DNA of 5,458 nt, from the NCBI GenBank assembly GCA_964424805.1, contig CAYRKH010000138.1, positions 1 through 5,458 on the forward strand, given 5' to 3'. The notes under the pieces are model-generated. The model saw nothing but the letters and a program-made list of their open reading frames with translations, made no database searches and had not been told where the DNA came from. This DNA is from IDS-8 sp964424805 (GTDB taxonomy: Bacteria; Pseudomonadota; Gammaproteobacteria; Steroidobacterales; Woeseiaceae). The translations under genes and the position numbers were made by a program. How positions within the stretch are numbered: position 1 is the stretch's first letter; every line of letters starts with the position of its first letter. Below are positions 1 through 5,458 of this stretch, one piece after another.

Positions 1-25
1 CGTCGCGCGCAGTGCGCGCTCCTAC
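1..25 (-). repeat. REP-like unit at the 3' end of the hydrolase gene (cut by window edge)
   Basis: On the minus strand this reads head GTAGGAG (19-25), arm GCGCGC (14-19), loop ACT (11-13), arm GCGCGC (5-10), then GACG at the edge. Head and stem are identical to the intact units at 3037-3103; the loop differs, and the visible tail has GACG where those have GATG. The unit lies in the same direction relative to its gene as the array after DUF502. Its head provides the hydrolase stop codon. The window ends within the unit, so further tandem copies cannot be seen. Confidence 0.8.
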
Positions 26-675
26 AGGTCGAATTTGCCGCGTTTCAGGAAGGCGGCAACCTGGTCGGCTACGGCGGTCGACCAGACGAGGCCGGTGTGG
101 GTGACGGGCATGACGAGATGGCTCTTCGCGTCCGGCAGGCGCGTCTCCGAAACGGCGACGGTGCCGTCGTTGTCCTCGTCGAAGCCGGCGAGCAGCCGGC
201 CGCCGCCGATCGGGCGATTGCCCGCGATGACGCCGACCTCCCGGTCCGCCGTGACCGGCACGCACCACCGGCTCGCGGGCTCTTCGAGCACGCCGGCGGT
301 GAGGGTCCGGCCGAGCATCTGCTCGCCCCAGGACCAGCGCTTGAGCCCGATCGCCGCGCGCGAGCCGCACAGCGGCGAGCCGAGGCAGACCACCCGGCCC
401 TCCGGGGCGTCCGGATGCTTCACCAGCATGCGCAGCGCGAGCACGCCGCCGAGGCTGTGCCCGACGAGGTGCACGGGTGCGCCCGACTCGCGCCCTGCCG
501 CCGCCGCGAACGCCGCGAGCTGCGCCGCGTTCTCATCCAGGCCGACCCGCACCGAGCGGTAGTCGAACAGCCGGCCGGCAAAGCCGTGCCGGGTTTCGAG
601 CTGGTGCTTCAGCCAGGACATGACGGAGCCCGGCATCCAGATGCCGTGCACGAAGACGATCATCCCGCGGCTCAC
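22..675 (-). CDS. Alpha/beta-hydrolase fold protein (lipase/esterase-like)
   Basis: A cytosolic-looking alpha/beta-hydrolase of 217 residues; the substrate is unknown. Features, numbered from the GTG: the first strand and oxyanion motif FVHGIW (8-13), nucleophile elbow GHSLGG with Ser74, a likely acid in DNDGTVAVSETRL (Asp170) and a likely catalytic His193 in VTHTGL. The DGTV...S-T-R pattern resembles PGAP1-like or lipase-type hydrolases (COG1075). There is no signal peptide or membrane span. The frame stays open far upstream through nudB, so the start needs choosing. A GTG at 673-675 overlaps the nudB TGA by four bases (GTGA) and has GAGGA seven bases upstream; I prefer it. The ATG at 661-663 (213 residues, MIVFVHG) is a real alternative but has no ribosome site at normal distance. 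Its TAG stop is the head of a REP-like unit. It may be esterase, acyltransferase or depalmitoylase-like; I would not name it further. Confidence 0.88.
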   Translation of the reverse strand: MSRGMIVFVHGIWMPGSVMSWLKHQLETRHGFAGRLFDYRSVRVGLDENAAQLAAFAAAAGRESGAPVHLVGHSLGGVLALRMLVKHPDAPEGRVVCLGSPLCGSRAAIGLKRWSWGEQMLGRTLTAGVLEEPASRWCVPVTADREVGVIAGNRPIGGGRLLAGFDEDNDGTVAVSETRLPDAKSHLVMPVTHTGLVWSTAVADQVAAFLKRGKFDL

Positions 676-1133
676 AGGGTGTTCCTCAATTCCTCCAGTG
701 CTACGCGATTCGTCCAGGACCAGACCGTTTCGACCGCGTCCGGCAACGGGAGCCAGCGGAACGCGGAATGCTCGTGCGCGTCCAGCGTGACCTCCCGGGG
801 CGCCGGCAGGCGGTAGCGCCATTCGTACTCGACGTTCTCCGTGACGCCGGGCGCATAGCGGTTCCGCCAGCGTGGATCGATGACGAACGTGCGCCGGTTG
901 CCGCTGAAGGAGAGCTCCCCCTCGTCGGTCAGCCCGGTCTCCTCCTGGAGCTCACGCACCGCCGCTTCGGCATCGCTCTCACCCTCCGTGAGGCTGCCGG
1001 TAACCGACTGCCAGAAATCGAACGGGCGATGGCGCCTCAGCAGCAGGACGCTGCCGTCGTCGGCGTAGACGACGACGAGCACCGACTCCGGGCGGCGAGC
1101 CGCCACGATGGCCGGATCGCCCGCCGCGGACAC
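672..1133 (-). CDS. nudB: Dihydroneopterin triphosphate diphosphatase NudB (Nudix)
   Basis: NudB removes pyrophosphate from dihydroneopterin triphosphate to give dihydroneopterin monophosphate, an early step of folate synthesis. The 153-residue protein has a perfect Nudix box, G-x5-E-x7-REL-x-EE-x-GL, at residues 46-68; E61, E64 and E65 should bind Mg2+. Segments shared with E. coli NudB, beyond the generic Nudix fold, are DFWQSVTGS (39-47), RYAPGVTEN (92-100) and the C-terminal WSWTNRVALEEL, so the specific name is well supported. The chosen start is a GTG at 1131-1133 placed directly after the aspS TAA, with a good GGAG (1141-1144) seven bases upstream inside the aspS end. A second GTG at codon 10 is possible and would bring the N-terminus nearer the E. 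coli length. The zero-base spacing indicates co-transcription and probably translational coupling with aspS. Confidence 0.93.
   Translation of the reverse strand: MSAAGDPAIVAARRPESVLVVVYADDGSVLLLRRHRPFDFWQSVTGSLTEGESDAEAAVRELQEETGLTDEGELSFSGNRRTFVIDPRWRNRYAPGVTENVEYEWRYRLPAPREVTLDAHEHSAFRWLPLPDAVETVWSWTNRVALEELRNTL
683..687 (-). promoter_or_regulatory. Ribosome binding site for the hydrolase gene, inside the nudB end
   Basis: GAGGA on the minus strand lies seven bases before the GTG at 673-675 and about 19 bases before the ATG at 661-663. Its spacing favours the GTG start and thus coupling to nudB termination through the shared GTGA. Confidence 0.5.
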
Positions 1134-2906
1134 TTACTCGCTCCGGCGTGCGCGCACCCGCAATCCCAGTTCGCGCAGCTGTTCCTCGGAGACGTCCCCC
1201 GGCGCGTTCGTGAGGGGACAACTGGCCGACTGCGTTTTGGGGAACGCGATGACCTCCCGGATGCTGTCCTCGCCCGCCATCAGCATGACCAGCCGGTCGA
1301 GCCCGAACGCGATGCCGCCCATGGGGGGACAGCCGTACTCGAGCGCGCGCAGCAGGAAGCCGAATTTCTCCCGGGCTTCCTCCTCGCCGACGCCGAGCAG
1401 CTCGAACACGGCGGCCTGCATCGCGGTGTCGTGGATGCGGATGGAGCCGCCGCCGATCTCGTAGCCGTTCAGCACGAAATCGTAGGCGCGCGATTTCAGG
1501 CCACCGGGGTCGGCCTGCAGGCCGGCGGGATCGTCCGACGACGGCGCGGTAAACGGGTGGTGCAGTGCCGTCCAGCGCCCGGTCTGCCGGTCGCGTTCGA
1601 ACATCGGGAAATCCACGACCCAGAGCGGCTGCCAGCCCTCGGCGACGAGGCCACGGTCCTCGCCGAGCTTGACGCGCAGCGCGCCGAGGGAATCCGCGAC
1701 CACCCGCGCCTTGTCGGCACCGAAGAACACCAGGTCGCCGTCGCCTGCGCCCGTGCGCTGGATGATGCCCTCCACCGTCGCGTCCGGCAGGAATTTGAGG
1801 ATGGGCGACTGCAGGCCGTCACGGCCGGCGCTCACGTCGTTCACCTTGATGTAGGCGAGGCCCTTGGCGCCGAAGCGGCCGACGTAAGCCGTGTAGTCGT
1901 CGATCTCCTTGCGCGTCAGGGTGCCGCCGTCCGGCAGGCGCAGCGCCGCGACCCGGCCTTCCGGATCGTTCGCGGGGCCGGAAAACACCTTGAACTCGAC
2001 CGATTGCATGAGGTCGCCAACGTCGACGAGCTCCAGCGGGATTCTCAGGTCCGGCTTGTCCGTGCCGTAACGCCGCATGGCTTCCGCGTAGGCCATGCGC
2101 GGAAACGGCGACGGCAACTCCACGGCCAGCACCTGCCTGAACACCTCCCGGATCAGCTCCTCCATGAGCCCGGTGACGTCGGCCTCGTCGACGAAGCTCA
2201 TCTCGACGTCGAGCTGCGTGAACTCCGGCTGGCGGTCCGCGCGCAGGTCCTCGTCGCGGAAGCAGCGCACGATCTGGTAGTAGCGGTCGAGGCCCGACAT
2301 CATCAGCAGCTGCTTGAAGAGCTGCGGCGACTGCGGCAGCGCAAAGAACTCGCCCGGGTAGGTGCGGCTCGGCACGAGGTAATCGCGGGCACCTTCCGGC
2401 GTGGTGCGCGTGAGCATCGGCGTTTCCACGTCGATGAACCCGTGCCCGTCGAGGAAGGCGCGCAGCGCCTGCGTCACGCGGTGCCGCAGCCTCAGGTTCT
2501 CGAGCATCGGCGCGCGCCGGAGATCGAGGTAGCGGTACTTGAGGCGCAGTTCCTCGTTCGCATGCTCGTCGTGATGAAAGGGCGGCGTCGCCGACGTGTT
2601 CAGCGTGGTGAGCTCGTGCGCGAGGAGCTCCACCTGGCCCGTGCGCATGTTCGGGTTGGCGGTGCCCTCCGGACGGCGCCGGACCTTGCCTTTGACCGCC
2701 AGCACGTACTCGCTCCGGATGCGCTCGGCTTCCGCGAAAACTTCCGGCCGGTCAGGATCGAAAACGACCTGCAGCAGCCCTTCGCGGTCCCTCAGGTCGA
2801 CGAAAATGACGCCGCCATGGTCGCGGCGGCGGTGGACCCAGCCGGCGACGGCTACGTCCTGGCCAACGAGGGACTCGTCTGTTTCTCCACAATAGTGGCT
2901 GCGCAT
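1134..2906 (-). CDS. aspS: Aspartyl-tRNA synthetase, probably non-discriminating (AspRS)
   Basis: AspRS joins aspartate to tRNA(Asp) using ATP in the cytosol. The 590-residue length equals that of E. coli AspRS. Residues 1-105 or so form the OB-fold that reads the anticodon (GWVHRRRDHGG, 22-32). The class II catalytic core follows: motif 1 region FIDVETPML (157-165), flipping loop TPEGARD (169-175), motif 2 FRDEDLRADRQPEFTQ (216-231), the bacterial insertion domain (about 285-420), the HH pair at 449-450, and motif 3 GIAFGLDRL (531-539). His30 and Gly81 match the Pseudomonas pattern linked to non-discriminating enzymes that also charge tRNA(Asn); E. coli has Leu at the first. Residue 529 is Met in PPMGG, where PPHGG or PPHAG is usual. 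The ATG is supported by MRSHYCG, as in Pseudomonas; the ribosome site is weak (GGA, 5 bases away). The TAA stop is immediately followed by the nudB start. Confidence 0.98.
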   Translation of the reverse strand: MRSHYCGETDESLVGQDVAVAGWVHRRRDHGGVIFVDLRDREGLLQVVFDPDRPEVFAEAERIRSEYVLAVKGKVRRRPEGTANPNMRTGQVELLAHELTTLNTSATPPFHHDEHANEELRLKYRYLDLRRAPMLENLRLRHRVTQALRAFLDGHGFIDVETPMLTRTTPEGARDYLVPSRTYPGEFFALPQSPQLFKQLLMMSGLDRYYQIVRCFRDEDLRADRQPEFTQLDVEMSFVDEADVTGLMEELIREVFRQVLAVELPSPFPRMAYAEAMRRYGTDKPDLRIPLELVDVGDLMQSVEFKVFSGPANDPEGRVAALRLPDGGTLTRKEIDDYTAYVGRFGAKGLAYIKVNDVSAGRDGLQSPILKFLPDATVEGIIQRTGAGDGDLVFFGADKARVVADSLGALRVKLGEDRGLVAEGWQPLWVVDFPMFERDRQTGRWTALHHPFTAPSSDDPAGLQADPGGLKSRAYDFVLNGYEIGGGSIRIHDTAMQAAVFELLGVGEEEAREKFGFLLRALEYGCPPMGGIAFGLDRLVMLMAGEDSIREVIAFPKTQSASCPLTNAPGDVSEEQLRELGLRVRARRSE

Positions 2907-2935
2907 GGTGTTCCGGGTCGCCGAAAAGAGGCGGA

Positions 2936-2964
2936 ATGGTACGGCGTGCCAGGAATAGCCGCAA
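2936..2964 (-). promoter_or_regulatory. Candidate sigma-70 promoter of aspS
   Basis: On the minus strand TTGCGG (2959-2964) and TACCAT (2936-2941) are separated by exactly 17 bases. They match the -35 (TTGACA) at three positions and the -10 (TATAAT) at four. Transcription would begin near 2929, giving a leader of about 23 bases before the aspS ATG. The -35 begins on the first base after the most degenerate REP unit. It is the best pair I see in the short gap, but the match is moderate and no mapping data exist here. Confidence 0.35.
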
Positions 2965-3103
2965 GCCGTGGCATGGCGCGGGGTGTGCGCTGCTATTGGC
3001 GCCGTGGCATCGCGTGCGGTGTGCGCTCTTACGGGCGCCGTGGCATCGCGCGCAATGCGCGCTCCTACGGCGCCGTGGCATCGCGCGCGGTGCGCGCTCC
3101 TAC
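2965..3103 (-). repeat. Four tandem REP-like palindromic units (GTAG head) between DUF502 and aspS
   Basis: Four same-direction units start on the plus strand at 2965, 3001, 3037 and 3072, so the period is 36, 36 and 35 bases. On the minus strand an intact unit reads head GTAGGAG, arm GCGCGC, a three-base loop, arm GCGCGC, then tail GATGCCACGGC. The unit at 3072-3103 has arms at 3083-3088 and 3092-3097; the unit at 3037-3071 has arms at 3048-3053 and 3057-3062. In the unit at 3001-3036 the head is GTAA and the stem has mismatches. In the unit at 2965-3000 the head is ATAG and the stem is largely broken. A GTAG-headed hairpin is the known hallmark of REP elements mobilised by REP-associated tyrosine transposases (RAYTs), as in Pseudomonas and Stenotrophomonas. 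No such transposase is in the window. Expected effects are mRNA 3'-end protection or transcription pausing; there is no U tract. Confidence 0.85.
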
Positions 3104-3750
3104 GAGGCGACCGGGTCGCGGGACGGTTTCAGGGGCAGCTCCCGGGCCTCGTCGGGGGTCCAGGTCGGGACCACGACGCCCAGCGAAACGATCATTTTGA
3201 CCGCTTCGTCTACCTGCATCTCGAGCTCTACAATCTCGTCCTTTGGTACCAGCACGATGAAACCGGAGGTCGGATTCGGCGTCGTCGGGACGAAGCAGCA
3301 GATGACCTCCTCGCCGGTGCGGGCCTGCACCTCGCCGAGATCGGCGCCCGACTGGAACGCCAGCGTGTAGATACCCTTGCGCGGATACTCGATGAGCAGG
3401 ACCTTCTTGAAGGACTGGCTGCTTTCCGAGAACACGATCTCCGCGAACTTCTTCGCCCCGGAATAAACCGAGCGCACGTAGGGAATCCGCTCCAGGATCG
3501 ATTCCCAGAACGCAATCAACCGGTGGCCGATGAAGTTCGCGGCCAGCAGGCCCGTCGTGAGCAGCACGACCAGCGTGAGAACGATCCCGATCCCCGGTAT
3601 CGCAAAGCCCCGCCACGCCTCCGGCAGCAGTTTGAACAGCAGCAGGCTCTGGTTCATCAGCCGGATAACCAGGCTGACGAATAAGACCGTGATACCGATC
3701 GGGATCCAGACCAGCAGGCCGGCAACGAGGTAGCGGCGAAGTCGCTTCAT
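3100..3750 (-). CDS. DUF502 family inner-membrane protein
   Basis: A 216-residue protein matching the DUF502 (COG2928) family, whose function is not established. The N-terminus MKRLRRYL is positively charged and precedes a hydrophobic helix at about residues 8-32. A second helix lies at about 51-75 (GIVLTLVVLLTTGLLAANF). By the positive-inside rule the N-terminus and the large C-terminal part should both be cytoplasmic. Family signatures are ERIPYVRSVYSGAKK (87-101) and VPTTPNPTSGFIVLVPKDE (154-172), the latter in a predicted soluble domain. The ATG start lies 23 bases after the fmdB stop, with only a weak GGGA upstream. The gene ends VAS-TAG, and that TAG is the head of a REP-like repeat, so the last few residues (about 208-216) may vary among relatives. 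The placement just upstream of aspS is common in gammaproteobacteria. Confidence 0.9.
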   Translation of the reverse strand: MKRLRRYLVAGLLVWIPIGITVLFVSLVIRLMNQSLLLFKLLPEAWRGFAIPGIGIVLTLVVLLTTGLLAANFIGHRLIAFWESILERIPYVRSVYSGAKKFAEIVFSESSQSFKKVLLIEYPRKGIYTLAFQSGADLGEVQARTGEEVICCFVPTTPNPTSGFIVLVPKDEIVELEMQVDEAVKMIVSLGVVVPTWTPDEARELPLKPSRDPVAS

Positions 3751-3773
3751 TACGGGTCCCGGCGGTCGGCGCC

Positions 3774-4106
3774 TCAGCCCGTATCCACCGTCTTTTCCCT
3801 GGCGGCGGCCGTCGTGGCGGGCTTTTCTTTCTTGCCGGTATCGGCCTTCGCATCGGATTTGTCAGTCTTGCTGCCTTCCGACTTCGGCGCCTCGCTGTCG
3901 GAAGTCACGAGGTTGCGCCGGTTCTTCTTCTTGAAGTCCGTTTCGTACCAGCCGTCGCCTTTCAACCGGAATCGCGGGGCCGAGATGAGCCGCCGCAGCG
4001 CGGCCTTGCCGCATTCAGGGCAATCGGTGAGGGGCGCATCGGCCACCTTCTGCAGCGCGTCCAACGTATGTCCGCACTCCTTACAGGCATACTCGTAAAT
4101 GGGCAT
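3774..4106 (-). CDS. FmdB-family zinc-ribbon protein
   Basis: This is a 110-residue protein of the FmdB family, named after a putative regulator of formamidase in Methylophilus; the molecular role of most members is unknown. It starts with the hallmark MPIYEY, followed by two cysteine pairs, C8-x2-C11 and C29-x2-C32, which should bind one zinc ion. The middle segment RRLISAPRFRLKGDGWYETDF is typical of the family. From about residue 60 the protein is rich in Lys, Asp, Ser, Thr and Ala and is probably disordered, as in other proteobacterial members. The start is secure because of the canonical N-terminus; a GGAG lies 11 bases upstream (4118-4121), slightly far. It lies 57 bases after clpB and 23 bases before the DUF502 gene, with which it is probably co-transcribed. 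A cytosolic nucleic-acid-binding or regulatory role is a guess. Confidence 0.9.
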   Translation of the reverse strand: MPIYEYACKECGHTLDALQKVADAPLTDCPECGKAALRRLISAPRFRLKGDGWYETDFKKKNRRNLVTSDSEAPKSEGSKTDKSDAKADTGKKEKPATTAAAREKTVDTG

Positions 4107-4146
4107 GCTTACATTGTCTCCGTCAGGGTTGATGAAACAGGGCCAC

Positions 4147-4163
4147 TCCCCGTTCGCCGGGGA
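4147..4163 (-). terminator. Short hairpin just after the clpB stop, possible weak terminator
   Basis: Directly after the clpB TAA the coding strand reads TCCCCG, a five-base loop GCGAA, then CGGGGA: a perfect six-pair, GC-rich inverted repeat. It sits where an intrinsic terminator is expected, but what follows is GTGGCCCTGTTTCA, with only one short run of T. It may be a weak or Rho-assisted end, a 3' mRNA-stabilising hairpin, or an attenuating element that lets some transcription into fmdB. The hairpin is seen directly; its function is inference. Confidence 0.4.
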
Positions 4164-5458
4164 TTATGCCGCCAGTTCGAATTCGAGTCGCGTATCTGCC
4201 GCACCGACCTCGATGGTGTCGCCGGCTTTGAACCGGCCTTTGAGGATTTCCTGGGCCAGCGGGTTTTCGACCTGCTGCTGGATGGCACGTTTCAGCGGCC
4301 GCGCCCCGTATACGGGGTCGAAGCCCGCCTCCGCCAGCCTGTCGCGGGCGGCGTCGGACAGCACGAGGCGCATGTCGCGATCCGCGAGCCGCTGGTGCAG
4401 GTAGCCGAGCTGGATATCGACGATCCGCCGGATGTGCTCGCGGCCCAGCGGGCGGAACACCACCAGGTCGTCTACCCGGTTGATGAACTCCGGCCGGAAG
4501 TGCTGCGACACGATCTCCATTACCGCGGCCTTCATGGCGTCGTAATTCTCCTCGCCTGCCATCTCCTGGATCACCTGTGACCCGAGGTTCGAGGTCATGA
4601 CGATGACGGTGTTGCGGAAATCGACCGTGCGGCCCTGGCCGTCGGTGAGGCGGCCGTCGTCGAGCACCTGCAGCAGGATGTTGAACACGTCCGGGTGCGC
4701 CTTCTCGACCTCGTCGAGCAGGATCACGCTGTACGGGCGGCGACGGACCGCTTCGGTCAGGTAACCGCCCTCCTCGTAGCCGACGTAGCCCGGCGGCGCG
4801 CCGATCAGGCGCGCGACCGAGTGCTTCTCCATGAATTCGCTCATGTCGATGCGCACCATCGCGTCGCTGCTGTCGAACAGGAATTCGGCCAGCGCCTTGG
4901 TCAGTTCGGTCTTGCCCACGCCGGTCGGGCCGAGGAACAGGAACGAGCCCGAGGGGCGGTTGGGATCCGACAGCCCGGCACGCGAGCGCCGCACCGCATC
5001 GGACACGACCTTGATCGCCTCGTCCTGGCCGACGACACGGGCGTGGAGCTGCTCTTCCATCTTCAGCAGCTTGTCGCGCTCGCCCTCGAGCATCTTCGAC
5101 ACCGGGATGCCGGTCCAGCGCGCGACGACCTGGGCGATTTCCTCGGCGGTGACCCGGTCCTGCAGCAGGGTGAAGCCGCGGTTCTCGGCCTCCTGCGCGG
5201 CGGCGAGCTGCTTTTCCAGTTCCGGGATGCGCCCGTACTGGATCTCGCTCATGCGCGCGTAGTCCTGGCGACGCTGCGCCGCCTCCAGCTCCAGCCGCGC
5301 CGCCTCGATCTGCTCCTTGAGCTTCGTCGCACCCTGCAGGGTCGCCTTCTCGGCCTTCCACACCTCCTCCAGGTCCTTGAACTCGCGCTCCAGTTCCGCG
5401 ATCTGCGCTTCCAGTTCCTCCAGCCGCTTGCGCGATTCCGGATCCTTTTCCCTCTTCA
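4164..5458 (-). CDS. clpB: ATP-dependent disaggregase ClpB, C-terminal half (5' end outside window)
   Basis: ClpB is a cytosolic hexameric AAA+ disaggregase that threads aggregated protein through its pore, working with DnaK/DnaJ/GrpE. The frame stays open to the right edge, giving 430 residues, about half of the usual 857 or so, so the first AAA+ domain and the start are missing. Fragment residues 1-100 are charged and heptad-like and contain RMSEIQYGRIPELEKQ and ARWTGIPVSKM: the end of the ClpB middle coiled coil and the linker to the second AAA+ module. That module shows Walker A GPTGVGKT (about 176-183), pore loop GYVG (223-226), Walker B VILLDEVE (244-251), sensor 1 TSN (288-290), the arginine finger in FRPEFINR (327) and sensor 2 GARPLKR (386). 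The middle domain distinguishes it from ClpA, and nothing essential is missing. The stop is TAA. Heat-shock control is known for the family, but the promoter would lie outside the window. Confidence 0.97.
   Translation of the reverse strand, partial: KREKDPESRKRLEELEAQIAELEREFKDLEEVWKAEKATLQGATKLKEQIEAARLELEAAQRRQDYARMSEIQYGRIPELEKQLAAAQEAENRGFTLLQDRVTAEEIAQVVARWTGIPVSKMLEGERDKLLKMEEQLHARVVGQDEAIKVVSDAVRRSRAGLSDPNRPSGSFLFLGPTGVGKTELTKALAEFLFDSSDAMVRIDMSEFMEKHSVARLIGAPPGYVGYEEGGYLTEAVRRRPYSVILLDEVEKAHPDVFNILLQVLDDGRLTDGQGRTVDFRNTVIVMTSNLGSQVIQEMAGEENYDAMKAAVMEIVSQHFRPEFINRVDDLVVFRPLGREHIRRIVDIQLGYLHQRLADRDMRLVLSDAARDRLAEAGFDPVYGARPLKRAIQQQVENPLAQEILKGRFKAGDTIEVGAADTRLEFELAA

Noticed and set aside
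97..816. A 239-codon plus-strand frame opposite the hydrolase
   Set aside because: The minus strand has the ordered catalytic motifs of an alpha/beta-hydrolase; the plus-strand product shows none.
676..822. Extended hydrolase start at 822 (266 residues)
   Set aside because: The extra 49 residues overlap the conserved C-terminal part of NudB and look like its out-of-frame shadow; the hydrolase fold begins at MIVFVHG.
2936..2951. A sigma-54 promoter for aspS (TGGCACG on the minus strand)
   Set aside because: The -24 element matches well, but at the required distance the sequence reads CA rather than the essential GC of the -12 element.
2965..3103. A CRISPR array
   Set aside because: The 35-36 base units follow each other with no unique spacers, contain internal GC palindromes and GTAG heads, and recur singly at 1-25. 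That fits REP-like elements.
768..3200. An 810-codon open frame on the plus strand, antisense to nudB and aspS and running through the repeats
   Set aside because: The opposite strand codes for unmistakable AspRS and NudB. The plus-strand product is rich in Arg, Ala, His and Val with no recognisable domain, and its end is a translation of the tandem repeats. Long antisense frames are expected in GC-rich coding DNA.
3065..3853. A 262-codon minus-strand frame over the DUF502 gene and fmdB end
   Set aside because: It is out of phase with both real genes, has an Arg/Pro-rich composition and runs through the repeats.
4123..5361. A 412-codon minus-strand frame overlapping clpB in another phase
   Set aside because: It is a shifted reading of clpB, rich in Arg, Gly and Pro with no domain; the clpB frame is conserved throughout.

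Overview
The window is GC-rich, densely coded DNA that looks like the chromosome of a gammaproteobacterium. The aspartyl-tRNA synthetase reads like those of Pseudomonas and relatives (590 residues, same signature segments), and the order fmdB - DUF502 - aspS - nudB is a known gammaproteobacterial arrangement (recalled, not searched). I cannot name the genus. All six genes are on the minus strand, so transcription runs from the right edge to the left edge. Long open frames on the plus strand are GC-driven shadows of these genes.

Right to left: (1) the C-terminal half of the ClpB disaggregase (4164-5458, start outside the window); (2) a 57-bp gap with a short perfect hairpin and no U tract; (3) a small FmdB-type zinc-ribbon protein with a hydrophilic tail (3774-4106); (4) a DUF502 two-span membrane protein (3100-3750); (5) a 197-bp gap holding four tandem REP-like hairpin units and a candidate promoter; (6) aspS (1134-2906); (7) nudB, the Nudix hydrolase of folate synthesis, whose GTG start directly abuts the aspS stop (672-1133); (8) an alpha/beta-hydrolase that probably starts at a GTG overlapping the nudB stop (22-675); (9) a further REP-like unit at the left edge.

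The layout suggests two transcription groups. fmdB and DUF502 form one, possibly with read-through from clpB. aspS, nudB and the hydrolase form a tightly packed second one, probably started by its own promoter beside the REP array. The functions are mostly housekeeping: protein disaggregation, tRNA charging and folate synthesis, plus three less defined products.

The most interesting content is the repeat family. On the coding strand its head reads GTAG, and in both places where an intact copy meets a gene, that head supplies the gene's TAG stop codon (DUF502 at 3100-3102, hydrolase at 22-24). The four-unit array also decays from intact units beside DUF502 to a degenerate one beside the aspS promoter. 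I found no phage, CRISPR, insertion sequence, tRNA or rRNA, and no evidence of a new multi-gene system.
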